Shown: positions 41,251 through 52,219 of the stretch, piece by piece
Position numbering within the stretch: position 1 is the first letter of the stretch
Layout: every line of letters starts with the position of its first letter
Assembly (NCBI GenBank): GCA_949840345.1
Contig: CATKWX010000006.1
Coordinates: 1 to 64,000, forward strand
Length of the DNA stretch: 64,000 nt
Direction of reading: 5' to 3'
From: an uncultured Eubacteriales bacterium
GTDB taxonomy: Bacteria > Bacillota > Clostridia > TANB77 > CAG-508
Translations under genes and position numbers: made by a program
Notes under the pieces: generated by a model
What the model was told of the DNA's origin: nothing
Database searches by the model: none
Seen by the model: only the letters and a program-made list of their open reading frames with translations

Positions 41251-44224
41251 TTATAGTTCTTCAAAAGATGGTCCATCGTCGTCTTTTCCTTTTCTTGCAG
41301 CTTCTTGGTTTACTGTATTTCGATTTTCATCATTACTTTTTTGATTTTCTCTACTATCTTTCAATTGTTGTTTTAATTCTTCATACTCTTCTTCTTTATC
41401 TTTCAAATCTGAATATGCAGTTTTTAATTGTTGTATAGAACTCTCTAATTCTGCATCAGTATCACATTTTTCTTCTTCGTCTTTTTCCCACTTCATCTTT
41501 AATCCTAATGAATGAACTTCATCAATTATTTCTTGAGCAGATTTTTCTCCTAAATTTCTTATTTCTCTAAATCTTTTCTCTTCTAAATTGATTACATCAT
41601 CTATATTATCGATTCCAGCCCTAGATAAGCAATTAAAAGAACGTTGTGATAAATTTAATTCAATTATTGATATACCTGTTTTTGATTTTTCATCTGACAT
41701 TATTATATTTTCTTCTATGTTAGGCAATTGTCTATCTTCTTCCCATTTCATTTTTAAACCTAACGAATGGATTTTAGCAATTATTTCTTGTGCAGATTTT
41801 TGACCTAAATTTCTTATTTTCCAAAAATCTTCCTCTTCTAAATCAATTATATCTCCAACATTTTCAATCAAAACTCTAAAACTATTATTTAAAGCATTAT
41901 AACTTCTTGCTGATAAATTCAAATCTTTTAGTTCTAATCTCCTTTTTTCCTCTTCAACACTACTTTTTAATTCTTGTGTAGCAACTTCTAATTCTTCATT
42001 AGTATCTGTTTTTTCTTCTTCCTCTTTACTTCTCTCTACATTTACATCATCAGTTTTTAATTCTTTACTATCTAATATGATTTGTAATTCTTTTTTTACT
42101 GCTTCATCTAATTCGGTTGATTTAGCATCTGCAAAAATGTCATGATACTCAAAATATCTTTCTATAAATGCTTTTTCTATATCTGGTTTTATTAAAAAAT
42201 CTGGATCATTTCTAACTCTAGCTCGTAATTTCTTGAAAGCATCCTTCTTTCTTACTCCAGCACCTGCTCCAGTAATTCCATGTTCTTTTCCAATTTCTCT
42301 TGCAGTATGCATTATGCCATCTCTTACTCCAAATCGTAATTTCAGAACATCTTGGTGTACATCCCTTAGTCCTTCAACTTTTTCCTCTAATTTTTCTTTA
42401 TCAAATATTACTCCGCTTATGCTCTAACTTTTCTTTTAATTCTTCCCAAATTAATGTATATCCTCTGTTATCTTCATTTTGAAAATTTGGACTTGATATA
42501 TCAAAATTCGTTATGAAATACTTATCTAAACCTTTTATATTATTCACATATCTATTTAAAACATTTCCCACGCTATATTTGTTATCTCCACCATTACAAA
42601 GCTCCCTAATATAATGTTGCCTAAAATTATCTATACTACCATATTCAGCACATGCACAGTATAAAAATTTTTTAAAATCTTTTATATCATCATAGCTATA
42701 CCTACTTGCTATATCTTCAATTTCCTTTTTATATCCAAACTTTCTTCCAACACCTGCTTCTCTTAATATCTCTATGTGTTCATTGCTTAATTTTCCTCTA
42801 CTGTCCCTATTAGCTATATAGCTATAATCTACTAACGCCTGTTCTAATTGCTCTTCTAAATTTTTTCTTTCTGTTTCATCTTCAATACTATTTAAAAAAT
42901 CATCTCCACTTATCCATAATACAGGATTATTTTTGCAAAAGTCTGCTAATCTGTTAACCTTTTTAGATATTTTCTCTCTTGATGTTAAATATTCTATTTT
43001 TCTAATAATTTCATTAATATTTTCTGTATAATCATATACTTGTATTTTTGTTTTTTTAGTTTCATTAGATTTTTCTTTATTTCCATCACTTAAACTATAT
43101 TGTCTCATTTTTTCATAAAAATCTTCTATAATTTTTATAGAATCAAAATTATCCACTAAATCTATTATTACTGGCCTTTTGTCTTCTTTATTTCCAACTG
43201 TTAAAGCTCTTCCCATTTGTTGTTGATATATTGTAGGAGACATTGTAGGTCTCATCATAATAACTCCATCTACATCTGGTAAATGATAACCCTCATTTAA
43301 CATATTAACCGAAAACATTAATTTTAAAGTATCCATAGAATCTACACTTTTAAATTGTTCTAATTCTCTTTTTGTAACTTTTCTATCGTCTATAGAAGAT
43401 ACTTTAAATATTTGAATATTAGGATTTACATTTGAAAATAACTCTTGTGCTTCATTAACTTTTCTTTCTAAATCTTCTATATTTTTGCAATATACTATAT
43501 ATTTCCCATTTTTGTTTACCATATATTTACTTAATATAGTTGGAAGTTGTGAAGCATTTTTTTCTAGATTTTCTTTTAACTCATTATATAATTTATTAAC
43601 TTCGTCACTTTTATCCTCAGGTATATTTTCAAAATCATCTTCTTTTAATTTTTCTAAACTTGCTTCATACCCATATATAGAACTTACATAATCAAATCTT
43701 GGAAGAATTCCTTGTTCAATTGCTTCCTCAAAAGACATCTCTGAAGCAATATTGTTCCCAAATAATTTTTCTGCCATATCTACATTACCATCAAAATACC
43801 TTATTGGTGTTGCAGATAATCCTAAAACCTTTGAAGTACTATTATTATCTATTAACTCTTGAACAGCTTTTCCCCATACTGGAGAACCACAATGATGAAA
43901 TTCATCTAAAACTATTATATCAAAATCTAACTGTCTTAGTTCTTCAATTGGTAATGAACTTAGTTTTTGATATGTCATTCTTTTTAAATTTCTAAACATT
44001 TTTCCTTCTGAAGCTATTATATTTTCTTTAAGTTGATATAATATAGGATTCCCAGGTGCTAAATATAAAACTCTTTTATCAAGATTTTCTTCAATTAGTT
44101 TTAATGCAATATATGATTTACCTGTTCCAGTTGGATGAATAACTGCTGTTTTATTATCACTATTAAATGCTTCTACTACCTTTTCATATGCTTCTGCATT
44201 ATGCTTCTTTAATTCAATACTCAT
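41251..44224 (-). CDS. SF2 helicase fused by +1 recoding (CGGA=Gly) to a C-terminal region with two RpoA-CTD-like HhH domains
   Basis: ORFs 42401-44224 and 41251-42312 join as ...KEKLEHK[CGGA=G]VIFDKEKLEEKVEGLRDVHQDVLKLRFGVRDGIMHTAREIG...; 2974 nt minus 1 = 991 codons. Confidence 0.75.
42412..42415 (-). other. +1 recoding site CGGA=Gly (helicase fusion)
   Basis: CAT AAG CGGA GTA ATA TTT; zero frame stops at TGA 3 codons later. Confidence 0.75.
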
Positions 44225-44248
44225 ACTCTTTCCTCTTCTAATACAATA

Positions 44249-44932
44249 TTAATCTTCCTTTATTAATTCGTCTACTATATTTATGTCTTCATAGGTTGTT
44301 ATTTTTATATTGGTGTAATCTCCCTCTAATATTTTTACTTTATAATCGCCCTTTTCTAATATCATACAGTCATCTGTACATTCTTCATTTTTATATTTGT
44401 TATGCAAGCTTAATAAAATCTCTCTATCAAAGCATTGAGGTGTTTGAATTATCCACGTATTTGCTCTTTTTGTAGTTTCTATAACAAAGTTGTTTTCATC
44501 TGTTATTTTAATTGTATCTTTGCTTTTTACTCCAATTGTTGCACCTTTTATAGTTTCCATTGCTTCTACGCAGTCGTTTATGTACTTTTGCTTTATCATA
44601 GGTCTTGCTCCGTCGTGTATTATCGCAATATCAGAAGTTGTAGTAGATATTGCATTATATACTGATTCTTGCCTTGTTTTTCCTCCTACAACAACTGTTA
44701 CTTCTTTTTGCAAACTTTGTTTTTCTAATATTTTCTCTACTATTTCTTTTTCATCTTCTTTAGAAACAATAATTATATTATCTATATAATTATTTGTATT
44801 AAAAGCGTTTAAGCTGTATTCTAATACCATTTTTCCATTTAGCATTTCAAAATTTTTGTTTCTATTTTGTCCATATCTTGTACTATTTCCTGCAACTAAT
44901 ATTACTGCTGTAACTGTTTTTTTATCTATCAT
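44249..44932 (-). CDS. ispD: 2-C-methyl-D-erythritol 4-phosphate cytidylyltransferase
   Basis: VTAVILVAGNSTRYGQNRNKNFEMLNGK..IIHDGARP. Confidence 0.93.
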   Translation of the reverse strand: MIDKKTVTAVILVAGNSTRYGQNRNKNFEMLNGKMVLEYSLNAFNTNNYIDNIIIVSKEDEKEIVEKILEKQSLQKEVTVVVGGKTRQESVYNAISTTTSDIAIIHDGARPMIKQKYINDCVEAMETIKGATIGVKSKDTIKITDENNFVIETTKRANTWIIQTPQCFDREILLSLHNKYKNEECTDDCMILEKGDYKVKILEGDYTNIKITTYEDINIVDELIKED

Positions 44933-45818
44933 AATAAACTCCTTCTATAGTTATTATATGATGTAGTTAAATAAATCTCATAGCTTTCTTTTAAACTGCT
45001 ATATGCTTTTCTTATTTCATCTCTATTTTTAAATATTCCATATACACATGACCCGAGAACCTGTCATTAACGCTCCTACTGCGCCATTATCTATTAATTC
45101 TTTTTTTAATATATGTATTTCTTCTCCGAACAACTTCTTCAAAGGTATTATATAAGTTATCAGAAAGTAATTCAATATTGCTCGTTTGCAATGCTTTAAT
45201 TATATTATCTGTGCTTTTTAGATCTTGTTTTATGTTTTTATTATTACTATCTATCTTTTTATACATTTCTTTTGTGCAAAATGATAAATTAGGCTTTATG
45301 ACTAAAATATAATATAAAAAATCTGTATTAATTTTAGTTATTTTATCTCCTATTCCGTTTGCCTTAACAGCTGTATTGTAAAGGCAAGGAACAACATCTG
45401 CACCCAAGCTTGCACCAAGTTTTTCAATCTCTAGTTTAGTCATATTTAATTTATATAATTTATTCATTGCTAAAATAAATGCTGCGCAGTCTGTACTCCC
45501 ACCTGCTAATCCTGCTTGCATTGGTATTTTTTTGTTTAATTTTACGGTTACACCTTTTATCCAACTGTATTTTTCTTTTAGTTTTATATATGCTTTGTAT
45601 ATTATATTTTCTTTGTTTTCTAACTCTTTTATATTTGAATTTATTATTAATTCATCTTGTTCACATTTGCTTACAAATAACTCGTCATATAAATTTATTT
45701 TTTGAAATACAGATTCTAAATTATGATAGTTATCTTCTCTTTTTTCTAGTACTTGTAAATTCAAATTTATTTTAGCTCTTGCCTTTATAAATACGGTTCC
45801 TATTCTACTGTTATACAT
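44929..45818 (-). CDS. ispE: 4-diphosphocytidyl-2-C-methyl-D-erythritol kinase, intact only with two +1 shifts at CGG
   Basis: FIKARAKINLNLQVL; AGLAGGSTDCAAF; ...NTFEEVV[CGGA=G]EEIHILKKELIDNGAVGALMTGS[CGGG=G]SCVYGIF...; stop overlaps ispD start as ATGA; 890-2 = 296 codons. Confidence 0.9.
45052..45055 (-). other. +1 recoding site CGGG=Gly (ispE site 2, GSG motif)
   Basis: ACA GGT TCT CGGG TCA TGT GTA. Confidence 0.85.
45125..45128 (-). other. +1 recoding site CGGA=Gly (ispE site 1)
   Basis: GAA GTT GTT CGGA GAA GAA ATA. Confidence 0.82.
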
Positions 45819-46264
45819 GCAAATACACTTACTCCATTTCCCTTTCCAAATTCAGTTAGTCCTTCTCCTGTAGTTGCTGTAATTCCTATTTGGTTTTCGT
45901 TAATATTTAAAATTTTTGCAATACTTTTTACCATTTCTTCTCTTTTAGGCTCTATTTTAGGTGTTTTACATTCTATAGCAATAGATAAATGTACTATTTT
46001 TTCATTTAAGTATTTTAATGCTTCTTGCAAATATACTTTGCTATCCTTTATTCCATTTTTACACATTTCATCTGAAATTTTTCCTAAAATGTTTTTTCCT
46101 GTTATTCCAGAAACTGCATTTGTAACCGCGTGAAGCACAACATCTGTATCACTATTTCCTTTTAGTGGACCAACTCCATCAAATACAACTCCACCTAATA
46201 TAAATTTTTTATCTTTAGTTCCAAAATCAAACGCGTGGCTATCTTGACCAATTGCAACTTTCAT
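45800..46264 (-). CDS. ispF: 2-C-methyl-D-erythritol 2,4-cyclodiphosphate synthase
   Basis: MKVAIGQDSHAF..LGGVVFDGVGPLKGNSDTDVVLHAVTNA. Confidence 0.95.
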   Translation of the reverse strand: MKVAIGQDSHAFDFGTKDKKFILGGVVFDGVGPLKGNSDTDVVLHAVTNAVSGITGKNILGKISDEMCKNGIKDSKVYLQEALKYLNEKIVHLSIAIECKTPKIEPKREEMVKSIAKILNINENQIGITATTGEGLTEFGKGNGVSVFACITVE

Positions 46265-46299
46265 ATAACAACCATTCCTTTCGTGTATTTCTTTGGGGA

Positions 46300-46328
46300 C
46301 GGGTCGTCGGGGACGCCGACCCCTACAA
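46300..46328. repeat. short palindromic repeat, cgggtcgtcggggacgccgacccctaca type
   Basis: Near-identical at 46712-46742, 18509-18535, 51002-51030. Confidence 0.8.
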
Positions 46329-46369
46329 TAATTATTCACTCTTCACTATTAATTAATAGGGCACAGTGG

Positions 46370-46412
46370 TGTCATAACCTAACGGGTATTCCCTCAAACG
46401 GTGCCCCTACGA
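46370..46412. repeat. gggcacagtggtgtc...cggtgcccctac repeat
   Basis: Same family as 7968, 23867, 24198, 49752. Confidence 0.75.
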
Positions 46413-46439
46413 TTATTCATTGGGCGCAATCATGCGCTC

Positions 46440-46676
46440 CTACAGTCCTACTCTGTATTCTATGTTTTCCATATAAGGAAATAATTCTTTTACTCTTTTT
46501 AATGTTAGCATTGCAAATCTTGGGTGTGGGCTTTTTTCTTTTATTGTTAATAATTCTTGTGAATAGCAATTTTTAGCTACTCTAGATAATTGATATCTAT
46601 TATCCATATATGTGTATTGTATTTGGTATCCTTGACTTAATTCGTACCATAATCTTTCAAATGTGTATTCTTCCAT
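46440..46676 (-). CDS. small hypothetical protein
   Basis: ORF 78 aa, MEEYTFERLWYELSQGYQIQYTYMDNRYQLSRVAKNCYSQEL. Confidence 0.6.
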   Translation of the reverse strand: MEEYTFERLWYELSQGYQIQYTYMDNRYQLSRVAKNCYSQELLTIKEKSPHPRFAMLTLKRVKELFPYMENIEYRVGL

Positions 46677-46737
46677 AAATTTTCCTTTCGTTATACAGTC
46701 TGTCTTTGTAGAACCGGGTCGTCGAGGACGCCGACCC

Positions 46738-48826
<2,089 letters not shown>

Positions 48827-49123
48827 TTATTCACCATTAATTATTCACTATTCATTCTTGCCGTTAGGCAAGCGGCGTCCCTACAGTGTTTGCAATATGT
48901 TTTGTAGGCAATTATTAATTATAGAAAATATAATAAAAAATAAAATGACGAATGCAAATGGAGAAATTTTAGAAATTCTTATGCAGATTTTATGGAAAAT
49001 GTTCAAGCTTGCCTTGAAAGGGTGCCATAAAATCAAATTAGAATTTCTTAAATTTTGTAATGTAGCCGAGGAATTTTATTTTTTATTATATTTTCTATTT
49101 ATTAATCCTATTTTATAAAATCT

Positions 49124-49726
49124 TTAATCTTTAAATAAATCTTTGCTATTTTTCAAATAATCCCAACCAGAAAAAATTGTTGCAATAGTTGAAGCAACCA
49201 TAAGTGCTGTTGTTAGGATATTTACAATTAATTCTATTCCGCTTAAGTTTCCATTAATAAAATTCCCAAAAATATTAGTATTATTAATATTTATAAATGC
49301 TAAAATAATTGCTATCATCTGAGTTACTGTTTTTAACTTTCCCCAAAAGCTTGCTGCAATTACATCTCCTTGCTTTTGTACTGCAACTAATCTATATCCT
49401 GAAACCATAAATTCACGTGCTATAACTATTATTGGAATAATAGAAGGTAATAAATTCTTTTCTACTAATATCATCATTGCAGATAAAACTAATATCTTAT
49501 CTGCCAATGGGTCTAAAAACTTTCCAAAAGTAGTAATTAAATTCCTTTTTCTTGCAATTTGACCATCTAATTTATCTGTAATTGAAGCTATTATAAATAT
49601 TAAATTCATAATCCAAAATTCAACTGGTATACAAAAAATACTTTCTTGTATGTTGAAAAACGGAATTGCAACCATTATTGGTACTAATATAATTCTAAAT
49701 ATTGTAAGTTTATTTGGTAAATTCAT
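49124..49726 (-). CDS. pgsA: CDP-diacylglycerol-glycerol-3-phosphate 3-phosphatidyltransferase
   Basis: MNLPNKLTIFRIILVPIMV..DKLDGQIARKRNLITTFGKFLDPLADKILV. Confidence 0.95.
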   Translation of the reverse strand: MNLPNKLTIFRIILVPIMVAIPFFNIQESIFCIPVEFWIMNLIFIIASITDKLDGQIARKRNLITTFGKFLDPLADKILVLSAMMILVEKNLLPSIIPIIVIAREFMVSGYRLVAVQKQGDVIAASFWGKLKTVTQMIAIILAFININNTNIFGNFINGNLSGIELIVNILTTALMVASTIATIFSGWDYLKNSKDLFKD

Positions 49727-49910
49727 TTTTATTTATCTCCTTATAAAAATGGGCACAGTGGTGTCGCAAGGTACGGGTATTCCCTTTAAACGTGCTGCCC
49801 CTACAAAGTTAAATTTTTCTATTCCATAAATATAGGGTACAATACTATTGCACCCTATACTTTTAGCTTATTTTATTATATATTTTTAGGTTATTAATGT
49901 CAATGATATT

Positions 49911-52193
49911 TTATTTGTTTTCCTTACATAATTTTAGCTCATATTCATTTACAATTACTTTTCTTACTTTTGTAGTTTCTTCATTTTCAAAATACATATT
50001 TGTTTTGAATTCTTGTTTCTGGCTTTGCTCGAATTCGTACATTGTGTTTTTTAACAATACTGTTTCTTCTTCGTGCATTCCTTCTGGTAGTGTTTTGTTA
50101 AAATTATCGTAAAATATTATATTACTACAATATATTAATGGCATATTTTCTAATAAATTTAATTTGCATACTTTTATTTCCTTTGAATTAAGATTACTTG
50201 ACTTTAATGCATCTTCTAGATTTATATAGTATTTGCAATATTCATTTTTTAGTATTTCATCTGTATCTGATACCACATATATGCTCATATCGTATTTTGA
50301 TTTTATTTTTTTGAAACTTTCATTTAAATTATTTTTTATCTCATTAATTTTATTTATGTACTCTTCTAATGTTGTATTTTTAGTTATTCCTAGAATTTTC
50401 AAAGCATCCTTCTTGTTTTCTCTATGCTTTTGATTCCCTAGATTTTTAGTTTTAGCTATGTTTTCTTGCATATTACCAAATATATCAAATTCTTGGAAGT
50501 TGTATACTTTTATGTTTTCATCCTGTTGCTTTTTTAAATTTTCTAATGAACTTTCAGCTATATCTATATTGTTTATTGTATCTATTAAGTTAGTTGTTGC
50601 TATATATACACTATCTTGTTCTACTTTAGACAACTTTATTCTTTGTTTTTTATCCATTTGAAGTGCTAAATCTTCAAAATCAAATTCATACTTAAATACC
50701 TTTTTTATTTGCTTTTTTGAATTTTTATTTTCTCCACTTCCCACTTCTAATGCTTTTTGTTCGTCTTTGTTTGCAAATTTCCAGAATTCAAAAATACTTT
50801 TTTTGTGCTTATCTATTTCTTCTATGTAAAGGCAAGCATTTTTTACCTTTAATTCTAAATTGGTAATTTTATTATTTAATGCATCTATATCCAGATTTGT
50901 ATTGTTTAATTGCTTTGTTGTTTTATCTGCTATGTAGTATAAAGTTACTAAATCTTCTATTGTATAGTATGGTTTGTCGTTTTGGTTGGTTGTTGATGTA
51001 TACGGGTCGTCGGGGACGCCGACCCCTACAATATCTACAATATCATTTTTGGTATTTTTGTTTGTAGTTTTTGTAAGTGTTTTTTTGTGTTTGAAGAAGT
51101 ATTTTACTTTTCCAAAAAATGTTTTTTTACATTCTAGGTATAATGCAATTTGTCTTTGTTTATCTAAATATTCATTTTCCTTTTGTTTTGCTAATTCTTT
51201 TAATTTAGTAAGCTCCTCTTGTTGCTTTTGAATTTGCTTTTTATTCTTTTCCTCTTGCTTTTGAAGTTTAATATACTCATCTTCTATAAATTTAGATAGA
51301 TTATCATATTTTATTTTTGTATTATTATAGTAAAATTCTAACTCACTTTTAGAATTTATTTGTGTTTTAAATTTATAATGCATAGATAATTCCGTTTGAA
51401 GTATGAATAAGGCTTTTAGGTATTGATAAAAAGCTATTGCTTCATCTTTGGTAGATAAAGTAATTTTATATTTACTTTTAATATTTTCGTATACATTAGT
51501 TTTACCAACTATTTGTAATGACATATTACCTTCTTTATCATATACTTCATATATATTGGTCCAATCTTTAGTAAATAGCCATAAATAATTTTCTATATCT
51601 TTTATTTCAGATTTTTTTAAAATTGTTTCTGAATAATCGACATAGTTTACCGGTACAAATATCTGAGGTACTTTTTTTGCTTTGCTCTTGCTAAATTCTA
51701 TTTGCATTTTTAAAAGTAAAAATAATTTAGCATACTCATAATCTTCACTTGGTACCATCATAAAATATTGATTTGAGTTTTCAGAATAATATATTTGCCA
51801 TTCATAACTTTTATCGTATTTTATTTCAAAAGGTATTTTTTTATCTAATTTTTTTTGTTCTTTTACAGCATCTTCTATTTCTTCTACTGAAACTTGTTTT
51901 ACCATAGAAAGAAATTTTGCGTGTCTTTCTATATCTTCTTGTGTTTTAGGGTCTAAATAAGCAATTATAGGGGCTGCTTTTGCATATTTTTCTTCAATGT
52001 CATCTAATCTATTTTTTGGTGTAATTAATATTTGAATTTTATTAATAGGAATATATTTATACACTATGTGTTTGTTGTCTTCTTTTATTTTTGATGTTCT
52101 AAAGTCTAATGGAGTAAATTCTTTTAAGAATTTTGGTATTTTGTTTAAGTTTAATCCTATATATTCTAATTTTTCTTCTATTGTATCTGACAT
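49911..52193 (-). CDS. large coiled-coil-rich hypothetical protein with a palindromic repeat inside its coding sequence
   Basis: 760 aa continuous ORF. Confidence 0.7.
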   Translation of the reverse strand: MSDTIEEKLEYIGLNLNKIPKFLKEFTPLDFRTSKIKEDNKHIVYKYIPINKIQILITPKNRLDDIEEKYAKAAPIIAYLDPKTQEDIERHAKFLSMVKQVSVEEIEDAVKEQKKLDKKIPFEIKYDKSYEWQIYYSENSNQYFMMVPSEDYEYAKLFLLLKMQIEFSKSKAKKVPQIFVPVNYVDYSETILKKSEIKDIENYLWLFTKDWTNIYEVYDKEGNMSLQIVGKTNVYENIKSKYKITLSTKDEAIAFYQYLKALFILQTELSMHYKFKTQINSKSELEFYYNNTKIKYDNLSKFIEDEYIKLQKQEEKNKKQIQKQQEELTKLKELAKQKENEYLDKQRQIALYLECKKTFFGKVKYFFKHKKTLTKTTNKNTKNDIVDIVGVGVPDDPYTSTTNQNDKPYYTIEDLVTLYYIADKTTKQLNNTNLDIDALNNKITNLELKVKNACLYIEEIDKHKKSIFEFWKFANKDEQKALEVGSGENKNSKKQIKKVFKYEFDFEDLALQMDKKQRIKLSKVEQDSVYIATTNLIDTINNIDIAESSLENLKKQQDENIKVYNFQEFDIFGNMQENIAKTKNLGNQKHRENKKDALKILGITKNTTLEEYINKINEIKNNLNESFKKIKSKYDMSIYVVSDTDEILKNEYCKYYINLEDALKSSNLNSKEIKVCKLNLLENMPLIYCSNIIFYDNFNKTLPEGMHEEETVLLKNTMYEFEQSQKQEFKTNMYFENEETTKVRKVIVNEYELKLCKENK
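51002..51030. repeat. short palindromic repeat inside a CDS
   Basis: cgggtcgtcggggacgccgacccctacaa, encodes IVGVGVPDDP on minus strand. Confidence 0.8.
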
Positions 52194-52219
52194 CTTTTCC
52201 TCCTACAAATCAATATTTC

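Noticed and set aside
46264-46339. Extended N-terminus of ispF ([25 protein letters not shown])
   Set aside because: It is translation of a palindromic repeat; the normal start MKVAIGQDSH lies at 46264.
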